Below are positions 1 through 7,498 of a stretch of DNA of 64,000 bases, piece after piece; position 1 is the first letter of the stretch, and each line of letters begins with the position of its first letter. A program made the translations under genes and the position numbers. The stretch is from Actinomadura harenae (lineage in GTDB: Bacteria; Actinomycetota; Actinomycetes; Streptosporangiales; Streptosporangiaceae). Location of the stretch: positions 56,936 through 120,935 of the forward strand of contig NZ_RFFG01000017.1 of assembly GCF_003696215.1 (NCBI RefSeq). Direction: 5' to 3'. The notes below the pieces were generated by a model. It did no database searches. It saw only the letters and a program-made list of their open reading frames with translations, and had not been told where the DNA came from.

Positions 1-2
1 TG

Positions 3-674
3 GACCGGCAGCGCCAGTTCGCCTCGGACGCCTCGCACGAGCTGCGCACGCCCATCGCGGGCCTGCGCGCCAACCTCGAGGACGCCGCGATGCACCCCGA
101 GGACACCGACCTGAAGGCCGTCGTCGCGTCCGCGCTGCGCGACACCGACCGGCTGGAGCACATCGTCACCGACCTGCTGCTGCTCGCCCGGATCGGCACG
201 GGGAACGCGGCCCGCGAGGCCGTCGACCTCGGTGACCTGGCGCGCCGGGAGATCGCCCGCCGCGACGGGATCCCGCGCTCCGCGGGAGCGCCCCGCCTGG
301 TGGCCGATCTCGCCCCGGGCGTGCGGGTCCGCGGCGTCCGGATGCAGTTCGTCCGGCTGCTCGGCAACCTGCTCGACAACGCCGAGCGCTACGCGGACGG
401 CTCGGTCGCGGTCGCGGTCAGCTCGTCCGGCGGGTTCGCGGTCCTGACCGTCCAGGACGACGGCGCGGGCGTCCCGGACGCCGACCGCGAGCGGGTCTTC
501 GCGCGCTTCACCCGCCTGGACAGCGCCCGCAGCAGGCACGCGGGCGGCACCGGCCTCGGCCTCGCCATCGCCCGCGAGATCGCCCAGGCGCACGGCGGTT
601 CCCTCACGATCGAGGACTCCGTGCGCGGCGCGCGTCTCGTCCTCAATCTGCCCCTGGACATCGAGAACACATGA
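3..674 (+). CDS. Sensor histidine kinase, C-terminal part (truncated by window edge)
   Basis: The reading frame is open from base 3 and its start lies left of the window. The H-box SHELRTPIAGLR is encoded near bases 36-71 and carries the phospho-accepting His. Downstream come an N-box (LLDNAERYADG), a D/G1 box (DDGAGVPD), an F-box (RVFARFTRLD) and a G2 box (GGTGLGLAIAREI), which together form a complete HATPase domain. The visible part is therefore the catalytic core of a membrane-bound, HisKA-type kinase of the CutS/BaeS kind, phosphorylating a response regulator presumably encoded upstream. Signal and partner cannot be told because the sensor half and regulator are outside the window. It ends in TGA inside the left arm of a terminator stem. 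Confidence 0.93.
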   Translation, partial: DRQRQFASDASHELRTPIAGLRANLEDAAMHPEDTDLKAVVASALRDTDRLEHIVTDLLLLARIGTGNAAREAVDLGDLARREIARRDGIPRSAGAPRLVADLAPGVRVRGVRMQFVRLLGNLLDNAERYADGSVAVAVSSSGGFAVLTVQDDGAGVPDADRERVFARFTRLDSARSRHAGGTGLGLAIAREIAQAHGGSLTIEDSVRGARLVLNLPLDIENT

Positions 675-709
675 AAGGACCGCCTGCGCGGGGCGCGGGC
701 GGTCCTTTC
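673..709. terminator. Bidirectional intrinsic terminator
   Basis: A perfect 12-bp stem (GAAAGGACCGCC at 673-684 with GGCGGTCCTTTC at 698-709) has a 13-nt loop. It separates the end of the histidine kinase from the end of the convergent YceI gene, so it can serve both. A short A-run follows on the plus strand, which is a U-run for the minus strand. Confidence 0.8.
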
Positions 710-724
710 AAAAGGAGTGCGGCC

Positions 725-1276
725 TCAGGAAGCCTGCACGGCCTGGATCTCCAGGGTGATGTCGACCTTGTCGCCGAGGAGGGCCTTGTCGCCGCCCAGC
801 GGGACGTTGAACTCGATGCCCCAGTCCTTGCGGTTGATCGTCGTGGAGGCGGAGAACCCGGCGCGGGTGCCGCCCCACGGGTCCTGGCCGATGCCGTGGA
901 AGTCGACGTCCAGGGTGACCGGCTTGGCGACGCCCTTGATCGTCAGGGTGCCCTCGACCTTGTAGTCGCCGCCCTCGGCGCGGACGCCGGTGGTCGCGAA
1001 GGTCATGGTCGGGTGGTTCTCGACGTCCAGCACGTCGGCGGTGCGGACGTGGGCGTCGCGGTCGGCGTTGCGGGTGTCGATCGAGGCGAGCTTGATCTCG
1101 GCCGTCGCGGTGGACGTGGCGACGTCGTCGGCGACCTGGACGGCGCCCGAGAAGTCGGTGAAGGAGCCGCGTACCTTGGTCATCAGGTGGCGGATCGCGA
1201 AGGTGACCTCGGAGTGCGCGGGGTCGATGTTCCAGGTGCCGGCGGTCAGGCCCAGCTCGGTGGTGGCGAGGGTCAT
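725..1276 (-). CDS. YceI-like family protein
   Basis: This 183-residue protein has the YceI lipocalin-like pattern: TWNIDPAHSEVTFAIRHLMT near the start, then VRGSFTDFSG, and later TLTIKGVAKPVTLDVDF. YceI proteins are eight-stranded barrels that bind polyisoprenoid or amphiphilic ligands. There is no signal peptide here, as is usual for the short actinobacterial forms, so it should be cytoplasmic. The start ATG has a GGAG Shine-Dalgarno sequence 8 nt upstream. The gene is alone, convergent with the kinase and divergent from the TetR gene. The ligand cannot be inferred. Confidence 0.9.
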   Translation of the reverse strand: MTLATTELGLTAGTWNIDPAHSEVTFAIRHLMTKVRGSFTDFSGAVQVADDVATSTATAEIKLASIDTRNADRDAHVRTADVLDVENHPTMTFATTGVRAEGGDYKVEGTLTIKGVAKPVTLDVDFHGIGQDPWGGTRAGFSASTTINRKDWGIEFNVPLGGDKALLGDKVDITLEIQAVQAS

Positions 1277-1389
1277 GGCGTTGCTCCTACGGGTAGTTCT
1301 TGAAACTTCAACGAACTGACTCCTCGGAGATTAGTTGAGACTTCAAGCAGTGTCAAGCCCGGATCCTCCATCGGTCTGCGAGGAGGTAT

Positions 1390-1411
1390 ACATACCGGAC
1401 AACCTGTATGT
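1390..1411. promoter_or_regulatory. Inverted-repeat operator upstream of TetR gene
   Basis: Arms ACATACCGG and CCTGTATGT flank a 4-bp spacer (8 of 9 positions pair), ending 20 bp before the TetR start. The position and symmetry suit autoregulation by the TetR protein. The right arm runs into TGTATGTTTCT (1405-1415), an 11-mer that recurs in front of the acyl-CoA synthetase gene at 9,256-9,266. Confidence 0.55.
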
Positions 1412-1431
1412 TTCTTCGATAGGCTGAGGGC

Positions 1432-2052
1432 ATGCCGTCACCCGTCCGCCCCCGCCGCACGCAGGAGGAACGCACCGCCGCGACCCGCGCGGCGCTCCTC
1501 GACGCGACCGTCGCCTGCCTCGTCGAGTACGGCTACCACGGCACCACCACGACCCGCGTCGTCCAGCGCGCCGGGGTCTCCCGCGGCGCCCAGGTGCACC
1601 ACTTCCCGACGAAGAACGATCTCGTCCTCGCCGCCGTCGAGCACCTGGCCCGCAAACGCGCCGACCGCTTCCTCGCCGAGGACCTCGATCGTCTCCGCGC
1701 CTCCGCCGACCCCCTCGGGGACGCCCTCGACCTGCTCTGGCGCGCCTTCCAGGGCCCGCTGTTCGAGGCGTCCATGGAACTGTGGGTCACCGCCCGCACC
1801 GACCCCGACCTGCGCGAACACGTCGCCGAGTTCGAACGCCTGATCACCGCCGGCCTCCTGGACATCAGCCGCGCCGTCTTCGGCGACCAGGTGGACGACC
1901 CCGAGGTCCGCGGCAACCTCTACGTCGCCCTGGAGACCATCCGCGGCCTCTGCCTCCTCAACTTCGTCCACCCCACGACCCCGGAACGGCAGGAGGCCCG
2001 CTGGCTCCGCTCCAAGGCCCGCCTCCGCCGCATGGTCACCCCCGACCAGTGA
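1432..2052 (+). CDS. TetR/AcrR family transcriptional regulator
   Basis: A 206-residue protein with a standard N-terminal TetR helix-turn-helix at about residues 12-58 (ALLDATVACLVEYGYHGTTT, then VVQRAGVSRGAQVHHFPTK) and an all-helical C-terminal ligand and dimer domain. It is divergent from the YceI gene, and a near-palindromic site lies just upstream, so autoregulation is likely. A sequence shared with the promoter of the acyl-CoA synthetase at 9,310 suggests, as inference only, that it may also control lipid-degradation genes. The ligand is unknown. Confidence 0.9.
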   Translation: MPSPVRPRRTQEERTAATRAALLDATVACLVEYGYHGTTTTRVVQRAGVSRGAQVHHFPTKNDLVLAAVEHLARKRADRFLAEDLDRLRASADPLGDALDLLWRAFQGPLFEASMELWVTARTDPDLREHVAEFERLITAGLLDISRAVFGDQVDDPEVRGNLYVALETIRGLCLLNFVHPTTPERQEARWLRSKARLRRMVTPDQ

Positions 2053-2080
2053 GCGGCGGCGGGGCCGCTATCGTTCGCCC

Positions 2081-4051
2081 ATGCGCGGCGACACCGGAGA
2101 GACGCTGGCCGGCCGCTACCGGATCCTGGAGCTGATCGGACGCGGCGGCATGGGCCGCGTGTGGCGCGCGTACGACGACCAGCTGGGCCGCGAGGTCGCC
2201 GTCAAGGAGATGCTCCTGCCCGAGGGCATCGACGACGAGGGACGCCGCGAGTGGTACGCCCGGACGGCCCGCGAGGCCCGCGCCGCCGCCCGCCTGCACC
2301 ATCCCGGCATCGTCACCGTGCACGACCGGGTGCTCGAACCCGACGGACGCCCGTGGATCATCATGGAGTTCGTCCGCGGCCGGTCCCTCTCCGACCTGCT
2401 GCGCGCCGAGGGGCCGCTTCCGCCGCGACGGGTCGCCGAGATCGGCCGGCAGATGCTGTCCGCGCTGACCGCCGCGCACGCGCACGGCATCGTCCACCGC
2501 GACGTCAAGCCCGCGAACGTCCTGCTGTCCGGGGACCGCGCCGTCCTCACCGACTTCGGCATCGCCGCGCTGGCCGACGACGTCACCGTCACGCGGACGG
2601 GCGCCCTCGTCGGCACGCCCGGCTACATGGCGCCGGAGCAGATCCGCGGCGAACCGGCGACGCCCCGCTCCGACCTGTGGGCCCTCGGCGCCACCCTGTA
2701 CACCGCGGTGGAGGGCCGCCCGCCCTTCACGGGCGCCACACCCGCCGCGATCTACGTGTCGGTGGCCACGGAAGAGCCGTCGCCCCCGGCCCTGGCGGGT
2801 CCCCTGACCCCTGTGATCGCCGGCCTCCTCACCAAGGACCCGTCCAAGCGCAGCACCCCCGAACCCCTGTCCGCCGCCCTGACCGCCATCGCCAACGGCA
2901 CCGAGCCACCGCCCTCACGACCCGTGTTCCCGACCGTGCCCGTGCCCGTCGGCGCCACCACCCCGTACGGCCCCGCCCCAGAGGCGTTCGCGCCGCCGTC
3001 CGGACGAGCCCGCCGCCGCACGCTGCTCCTTCGCGCCGCCGCGGCCGGTGCGGTGGTGCTCGTGGCGGGCGGCGTCACCGCCGCGCTGACCCTGCGCGAC
3101 TCCGGCCACACGCCGGAGCCTTCACGCCAGCCGACCAAGGCGGCGGCGAAGGACCTGATCCTCGGCTCGCAGGGCGTCCTCAACCTGACCTACCTGCCGG
3201 ACAGCCGTGAGCTGATCTCGATGAGCGTCAGCGCGCCGAGCCGCATGTGGGACGTCACCACCGGCCGCGTCCTCGCCAACCTGGACGACAGCGTCCACGG
3301 CTCGAGCAGCTTCGCCGCCCCGTCCCCCGACGGCCGCACCATCGCCACCGACAACTACAGCTCGATCAGCCTGTGGGACGCGCGCACCCAGCGCGTCACC
3401 CGCACGTTCCAGCTCCCCGGCGGCGACAAGGCGGGCATCGCCTCCTCGGCCGCGTTCAGTCCCGAAGGTGACAGGCTCGCCATCGGGACGTACTCCAACG
3501 ACAAGGGCCCGCACAAGATCGTGCTGTGGAACGTCCCCCAGAACTCCGCCGAGGGAACGCTCGACAGCGGCGGCACCACCGGACTCTCGCACGTCGTCTA
3601 CAGCCCGGACGGCCTCCAGTTCGCCACCTCCGACCTCACCCAGGTCAAGCTGTGGGACACGTCCGGCGGCCGTCTCATCGGAACGATCGGTGAACCCGAC
3701 GGCATCGTCGCCGACATCGCGTTCAGCCCGGACGGCACCGAACTGGCCGTCAACACCACCGGCACGGGCATCCACCTGTGGAACCTCAAGACCCGGACGC
3801 TCGCCACCTCGATCATCGGCGGCGGCAAGGACGACTCCAACCAGATCGCCTTCAGCCCCGACGGCACACTCCTGGCCGGACGCGACGCCGGGGACCACGA
3901 CGTCGTCGACCTGTGGGACACCAAGACCGGCAAAGTCGTCCGCAGACTGACCGGCCACACCAGGGAGGTTCGCGCGGTCGCCTACGCCCCAGACGGCTCG
4001 TCGGTCGCGGCCGCCAGCACCGACGGCACCATCCGCGTCTGGCGCGTCTGA
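2081..4051 (+). CDS. Membrane-anchored Ser/Thr protein kinase with WD40 sensor domain
   Basis: This 656-residue protein begins with a Hanks-type kinase domain (about residues 13-270): glycine loop IGRGGMGRVWRA, catalytic Lys42 in VAVKEM, HRDVKPANVLL, and DFG in LTDFGIAAL. All key residues are present, so it should be active. A Pro-rich linker leads to one transmembrane segment at about residues 312-334 (LLLRAAAAGAVVLVAGGVTA). The outside part (about 350-656) carries roughly six or seven WD40 blades, seen as repeated FSPDG...LAI and VxLWD units. Phosphorylation inside and a propeller outside suggest a receptor-like kinase; the ligand is unknown. It ends 2 bp from the convergent gene. Confidence 0.93.
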   Translation: MRGDTGETLAGRYRILELIGRGGMGRVWRAYDDQLGREVAVKEMLLPEGIDDEGRREWYARTAREARAAARLHHPGIVTVHDRVLEPDGRPWIIMEFVRGRSLSDLLRAEGPLPPRRVAEIGRQMLSALTAAHAHGIVHRDVKPANVLLSGDRAVLTDFGIAALADDVTVTRTGALVGTPGYMAPEQIRGEPATPRSDLWALGATLYTAVEGRPPFTGATPAAIYVSVATEEPSPPALAGPLTPVIAGLLTKDPSKRSTPEPLSAALTAIANGTEPPPSRPVFPTVPVPVGATTPYGPAPEAFAPPSGRARRRTLLLRAAAAGAVVLVAGGVTAALTLRDSGHTPEPSRQPTKAAAKDLILGSQGVLNLTYLPDSRELISMSVSAPSRMWDVTTGRVLANLDDSVHGSSSFAAPSPDGRTIATDNYSSISLWDARTQRVTRTFQLPGGDKAGIASSAAFSPEGDRLAIGTYSNDKGPHKIVLWNVPQNSAEGTLDSGGTTGLSHVVYSPDGLQFATSDLTQVKLWDTSGGRLIGTIGEPDGIVADIAFSPDGTELAVNTTGTGIHLWNLKTRTLATSIIGGGKDDSNQIAFSPDGTLLAGRDAGDHDVVDLWDTKTGKVVRRLTGHTREVRAVAYAPDGSSVAAASTDGTIRVWRV

Positions 4052-4053
4052 CG

Positions 4054-4422
4054 TCAGCTGTACCCGTCCCCGAAGTCGCCCATGGCCTCGCGGAACTCCG
4101 GAGAACGAACGCGGTCGGCCACGTCCAGCAGGCTCTGAACGCCGGACGCCTCGACCCAGATCCGCCGCCCGCTCACCCGCCCCCCGAGCCCGAGAAGGGC
4201 CACGCACAGCGGCACCCCCGCATACCCTTCCACTCGCTCAGGCTGGACGTCGAGGACCCAGCCCGCCGTCACAGGCGATTCGGCCATCGCCTCATCCACC
4301 CGCCGCGCACGGCCTTCCCCGTCCTCACAATCGCCAAGTTCAAGCATCCACCCCAGATCCACCTCGCTCCGCCGAGACCAGACCCTCCGGATGCGCGGCC
4401 ACCTCATACCGGGAGTGATCAC
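4054..4422 (-). CDS. Hypothetical protein, third gene of leftward operon
   Basis: No family is recognised. The GTG at 4420-4422 overlaps the TGA of the gene before it in a GTGA tetranucleotide, the same arrangement as at the previous junction, so this start is preferred (122 residues); an ATG at 4405-4407 is the alternative. The protein is acidic with a clean hydrophobic and charged mix (LGWMLELGDCEDGEGRARR, WVLDVQPERVEGYAG, FREAMGDFGDGYS) and no membrane segment or signal peptide. It is translationally coupled to two other small genes next to a WhiJ/DUF397 module. Confidence 0.6.
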   Translation of the reverse strand: MITPGMRWPRIRRVWSRRSEVDLGWMLELGDCEDGEGRARRVDEAMAESPVTAGWVLDVQPERVEGYAGVPLCVALLGLGGRVSGRRIWVEASGVQSLLDVADRVRSPEFREAMGDFGDGYS

Positions 4423-4811
4423 GTCACGTCCTCGGATGCGGGCAGCGGCCCCATGCGCCGGATGGCCTCGCTGACGATGTCCAGGTACTCGGTGTGCGCG
4501 AGCGCGGTGATGATCCGAATGCGCGCGGGAAAGTACCCGAACGCCGCCAAGCGCCCGACGAACGCCGCCTTGACCTCCTCCCATGCCGCGTCCAGCGCCA
4601 GCAGGACGGGAAGCGCCTCCGCATCCTCCAAGGCGTCCACCGCGTCAGCGGCCGCAAGCACCGAGACCAGTTCGCGCATACGCCCCGACGACCGCCCGTC
4701 CGCCCACGCGACGTCCCACACCCTGGACCAAGCACCGACGACGATGGGCACCAGAACAGCAGGTTCCGCGAAGCGAGTGGTGCGGTTCTTGTAAGAGCCC
4801 CTGGCGCTCAC
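4419..4811 (-). CDS. Hypothetical protein, middle gene of leftward operon
   Basis: The preferred start is GTG at 4809-4811, in a GTGA overlap with the stop of the upstream gene (130 residues, beginning SARGSYKNRTTRFAEP); an in-frame ATG at 4836-4838 would add nine residues. The protein is mostly helical and acidic in its second half (LPVLLALDAAWEEVKAAFVG, IITALAHTEYLDIVSEAIRR), without membrane segments. No domain is recognised. Its coupling to both neighbours shows the three proteins are made together. Confidence 0.65.
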   Translation of the reverse strand: MSARGSYKNRTTRFAEPAVLVPIVVGAWSRVWDVAWADGRSSGRMRELVSVLAAADAVDALEDAEALPVLLALDAAWEEVKAAFVGRLAAFGYFPARIRIITALAHTEYLDIVSEAIRRMGPLPASEDVT

Positions 4812-5173
4812 CGCGCGCCGCCCGCATTCAGCGTCCACGCGATGAGGTGGAGCACGTCTTCCAGGTCAGCCACGAGCCCAAGCGACTCACGCTCGGCGTC
4901 CCGCCCCGTCCACACAAAGCACCACCTCCCGCACTGGTAATCGACGCGAACGACGATGGGCGCGACGCCGACAACCGACAACGCCACCGCGTCCCGCTCC
5001 CGAACCGCGCTCATCCCAAAGCGCGGAGCCGCATGTTCCAGAGCTTCCAGCGCCTGCCCGCGAGGGTGGCGAGGACGTGACGTGGGTGACGTCGCAGGGG
5101 TTGCGACCTGGGGGTGGACGGCTTGCGCGGCTCCTGCCGCATGCCGTCCCCCGCGTCGCCGTGCGAGGCGCAT
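4808..5173 (-). CDS. Hypothetical protein; paralogue of the gene at 49,500-49,850
   Basis: A 121-residue protein with the basic start MRLARRRGGRHAAG. Its C-terminal half (VRVDYQCGRWCFVWTGRD, then GLVADLEDVLHLIAW) lines up with the 116-residue protein at 49,500-49,850, which begins MRLSRRQGGRHVAG and contains VRVDFMDDEWLYVWHTGDE. Both genes are transcribed away from a DUF5753 regulator that is followed by DUF397. The family is not named here, but the repeated layout suggests a dedicated partner of those modules. The middle (residues 20-45) is rich in Pro and Arg and does not align. Confidence 0.7.
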   Translation of the reverse strand: MRLARRRGGRHAAGAAQAVHPQVATPATSPTSRPRHPRGQALEALEHAAPRFGMSAVRERDAVALSVVGVAPIVVRVDYQCGRWCFVWTGRDAERESLGLVADLEDVLHLIAWTLNAGGAR

Positions 5174-5225
5174 GGGATACCTCCGTAACCGAACGTGTGA
5201 TTCGAGTTACAGAGTGCGCCCTCCC

Positions 5226-5246
5226 GGGTTACTCTCGCTACGTTCC
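5226..5246 (+). promoter_or_regulatory. Promoter motif shared with the second WhiJ module
   Basis: The sequence TTACTCTCGCTACGTTCC, preceded by GGG, lies about 30 bp before the regulator start. It closely matches TTAACCTCGCTACGGTTCC in the same relative place at 49,900-49,921. The conserved hexamers CGCTAC and GTTAMY suggest either promoter elements or the binding site of the regulators themselves. Confidence 0.5.
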
Positions 5247-5277
5247 GCATCACACTTGGAACCCCCTCGGAGGAGCG

Positions 5278-6102
5278 ATGCCAGCGCGTGACAACCTCGA
5301 CCCGATGGGCTCGTTGTGGGACGTCATCGCCCTTGAAGTGAGGGCATGGCGCATCGCCAAGCACATGTCCGAGGTCCAAGTTGCGGCCTTGCTCAAGTGT
5401 GACCGTTCCACCGTTTCCAGGATCGAAAACGGGCTTCGGAAACTGAACGACGCATATGCCAACTCCCTGGATGAGGCGTGGAAAACGAGCGGACTGTTCG
5501 CTGCGCTCGTGTTCCACGCAAGCACGTTCGCCGAGCAGGACTGGCGGACCGGGCTGCGCCAGTACGAGCGCGAAGCCTCGCGTATGCGGATGTGGGACGT
5601 ATCGCTCGTACCGGGATTGCTCCAACACCCCGAGTACGCGCGGGCCGTGATCGCCAAGGCTTACGAAGCGGGGCTGATCAAGAGCATCGACCAGGCCCTG
5701 GAAGACCGCTTGGAGCGTCAGCGGGCTGTGTTCGAGCGCGACGATCCGCCCCAGATCTCAGCGGTGATCAACTGGCCGATTCTCCGCCACACGTACGGAG
5801 GCTCCGCCGTCATGCGCGCGCAGATCGAGCTGCTCATGGAGCATGCGGGACGGCCGAACGTCTCTCTGCGCTTCGTCGAATCCGACGCCATGGGACACGT
5901 TGGCCTGGACGGATCGTTCAAGCTCCTGACGGTCAAGAACCGCGAATACGCGTTCTGCGAGGCTCCGCACGAGGGACGCATCTTGTACGTCCCCGCTGAC
6001 GTTCACAAGATCTCGGTACGGTGGGAGCAGGTAAGCGACCATGCCTCGCCGGTACGGCGTACGGGCGCGGTACTACAGGAAGCGATGGAAATCTACCGAT
6101 GA
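5278..6102 (+). CDS. WhiJ-like XRE regulator (HTH_31 plus DUF5753)
   Basis: ATG at 5278 follows a strong GGAGGAG site; the frame stays open upstream, but those residues look non-coding. The 274-residue protein has an XRE helix-turn-helix at about residues 14-60 (EVQVAALLKCDRSTVSRIEN) and a DUF5753 domain after it (SRMRMWDVSLVPGLLQHPEY, LEDRLERQRAVF, FVESDAMGHVGLDGSFKLLT). This is the WhiJ class, which in Streptomyces works with BldB or DUF397 partners to control development. The stop overlaps the DUF397 start in ATGA, so the pair is translationally coupled. Confidence 0.92.
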   Translation: MPARDNLDPMGSLWDVIALEVRAWRIAKHMSEVQVAALLKCDRSTVSRIENGLRKLNDAYANSLDEAWKTSGLFAALVFHASTFAEQDWRTGLRQYEREASRMRMWDVSLVPGLLQHPEYARAVIAKAYEAGLIKSIDQALEDRLERQRAVFERDDPPQISAVINWPILRHTYGGSAVMRAQIELLMEHAGRPNVSLRFVESDAMGHVGLDGSFKLLTVKNREYAFCEAPHEGRILYVPADVHKISVRWEQVSDHASPVRRTGAVLQEAMEIYR

Positions 6103-6290
6103 CTGAGTGGCGCAAGTCGTCCCACAGCAGCTCAACGGGTGGCGACTGCGTAGAAGTCGCCCGCCTCGCCCCTAACACCGTCGGGATCCGCGACAGCAAG
6201 AACCCGACCGGCTCCGCGTTCGCGCTTCCCAGAACGGCAGCGCGAGACCTCCTGTCGCGAATCAAGGCAGGCGAGGACGACCTGGCCTGA
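6099..6290 (+). CDS. DUF397 protein, partner of WhiJ-like regulator
   Basis: A 63-residue protein starting MTEWRKSSHSSSTGGDCVEV, then VGIRDSKNPTGSAFALPR and a helical tail RDLLSRIKAGEDDL. This is the full DUF397 pattern (W-R-K-S-S-S, G-x-C-V-E-V, R-D-S-K). Its ATG overlaps the regulator's TGA (ATGA). DUF397 proteins are small cytoplasmic partners of WhiJ-type regulators; some pairs have been proposed to behave like toxin-antitoxin systems, but the activity is not settled. A terminator follows at 6,306. Confidence 0.92.
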   Translation: MTEWRKSSHSSSTGGDCVEVARLAPNTVGIRDSKNPTGSAFALPRTAARDLLSRIKAGEDDLA

Positions 6291-6305
6291 CCCCCTCGAT
6301 GGACC

Positions 6306-6329
6306 GAGCCCCCGGATCTCCGGGGGCTC
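6306..6329 (+). terminator. Intrinsic terminator, copy 1
   Basis: GAGCCCCCGG (6306-6315) pairs with CCGGGGGCTC (6320-6329) around the loop ATCT, followed by TTTG. Stem and loop are identical to those of the terminator at 6,832-6,855. Confidence 0.85.
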
Positions 6330-6413
6330 TTTGTATGTCCAGAGGGAGAGTGCCCGGTATGCCTGCCGCGTCGTACGGTCGAGGCAGAAGCGCGCAGCGA
6401 TGGAGGACTCCGC

Positions 6414-6593
6414 GTGATCGAATGGCGTAAGAGCAGTCACTCGGCCCCGTCTGGCGGCGACTGCGTGGAACTTGCCCGCCTGCGCCCCGAGGTCGTGGGC
6501 GTCCGTGACAGCAAGGACCCCGAGGGCCCGCGGCTCGGCCTCACCCCTGCCGCAGCGCGCGGCCTTGCGGAGGCGCTTCGAGCGGGGGAGTGA
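6414..6593 (+). CDS. DUF397 protein, second copy
   Basis: A 59-residue gene starting at GTG with a GGAGG site 7 nt upstream. It encodes MIEWRKSSHSAPSGGDCVEL, then VGVRDSKDPEGPRLGL and a helical end. It is a complete DUF397 protein but has no regulator of its own directly in front; it lies 85 bp after the terminator of the first copy. Its C-terminus (GLAEALRAGE) differs from copies one and three and resembles the copy at 50,825 (RLADVIRAREGD), so it is a distinct paralogue. It ends 14 bp before the next DUF397 gene. Confidence 0.88.
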   Translation: MIEWRKSSHSAPSGGDCVELARLRPEVVGVRDSKDPEGPRLGLTPAAARGLAEALRAGE

Positions 6594-6606
6594 TGACCGC
6601 GTGCGC

Positions 6607-6819
6607 ATGACGGACCTGCAATGGCGCAAGGCGACGCGGTCCACCTCGGACGGCGGGGAGTGCGTTGAGTGCGCGGACCTCGAACGTGTTGCGGGTCTCT
6701 CCGGTCGCGTCGGAGTGCGCGACAGCAAGAACCCGGTTGGTCCCGCGCTCGTGCTCCCCAGGTCGGCAGCACGAGACCTGCTGATCCGAATCAAGGCAGG
6801 CGAGCACGACCTGGCCTGA
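6607..6819 (+). CDS. DUF397 protein, third copy
   Basis: A 70-residue protein (ATG at 6607; GTG at 6601 is also in frame). It begins MTDLQWRKATRSTSDGGECV, with RVGVRDSKNPVGPALVLPR and the tail RDLLIRIKAGEHDLA. The tail and the DNA after it match copy one almost base for base, while the N-terminal part differs. The gene therefore looks like the product of a duplication that carried the 3' end and terminator. It probably shares a transcript with the copy at 6,414. Confidence 0.88.
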   Translation: MTDLQWRKATRSTSDGGECVECADLERVAGLSGRVGVRDSKNPVGPALVLPRSAARDLLIRIKAGEHDLA

Positions 6820-6831
6820 CCCCCGACGAAT

Positions 6832-6855
6832 GAGCCCCCGGATCTCCGGGGGCTC
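6832..6855 (+). terminator. Intrinsic terminator, copy 2
   Basis: The stem GAGCCCCCGG / CCGGGGGCTC and loop ATCT are the same as at 6,306-6,329, here followed by TTTTG. Confidence 0.87.
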
Positions 6856-6982
6856 TTTTGCGTCCAGGGGGAGGTTCCCCCGAATGTCCGTCGTTTCGTA
6901 CGGTCGGGTGAGTACGAATGTACGGGGACGTTGAGTAGGAGCGCGGATTCTGGGCGGCCGCAGCGCGCAGCATGATCTGAAC

Positions 6983-7387
6983 ATGACCAGCTGCCCCGGC
7001 TCCTACCTCCCCCCGCAGAGGCCACAGTCCTACTCCATGCTCATCTATCCCGCGGCCGTGATCCCTCTTGGCCTGCTGTGCACTCTGGGGGGCGCGTTCA
7101 TCGCCTACTGGGGTGAGGCTTTCCTGGCCTGGGGCTTCTACGGTGACAACTCGGAGCCTGCGGCGTTCGAGCATGCCTATGGCCCGTTCTACGAGAAGTC
7201 CCTCATCATCGCGGGTCTGCTCGCCGCAGCGCTTCTGGTCGTCGCGGTGGTTTTGGCTTTGGTCCGCCGCAAGGCAGCCCAGATCGGCTTGACCCTGTGC
7301 GTCGCGGCAGCCGTGGCCACACCTTGGGTCTGGGCCATCGTCGTCTACCTCGTCGGTCGGCACTGGGCCCACGCCTACCCCCTCTGA
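6983..7387 (+). CDS. Small membrane protein, unknown
   Basis: A 134-residue protein with three predicted membrane segments: about residues 19-42 (LIYPAAVIPLGLLCTLGGAF), 73-92 (LIIAGLLAAALLVVAVVLAL) and 99-123 (IGLTLCVAAAVATPWVWAIV). A polar loop of about 30 residues (GDNSEPAAFEHAYGPFYEK) lies between the first two. No family is recognised. It stands alone between the DUF397 cluster and the NUDIX gene. Confidence 0.7.
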   Translation: MTSCPGSYLPPQRPQSYSMLIYPAAVIPLGLLCTLGGAFIAYWGEAFLAWGFYGDNSEPAAFEHAYGPFYEKSLIIAGLLAAALLVVAVVLALVRRKAAQIGLTLCVAAAVATPWVWAIVVYLVGRHWAHAYPL

Positions 7388-7498
7388 GGCGGGTCCCGCG
7401 ATAGCGCCGTCGCCACCCGTGACAGGCCCTGACCGTCGGGTCAGTGCGACGCGTGCTGACCCCGGCATCTGCGAGTCCCCGTCTTCTACAGTCGTTTC

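Noticed and set aside
671..1303. A 210-residue plus-strand frame over the YceI gene
   Set aside because: Antisense shadow of a well-supported YceI gene with no coding features.
5077..5277. An N-terminal extension of the first WhiJ-like protein
   Set aside because: It overlaps the promoter motif and the divergent gene's start, and a strong GGAGGAG site precedes the ATG at 5278.
6099..6819. Calling the WhiJ/DUF397 pairs toxin-antitoxin systems
   Set aside because: Overlap and size fit, but the sequence shows no known toxin fold. The activity of DUF397 is unsettled, so this is only mentioned as a proposal.
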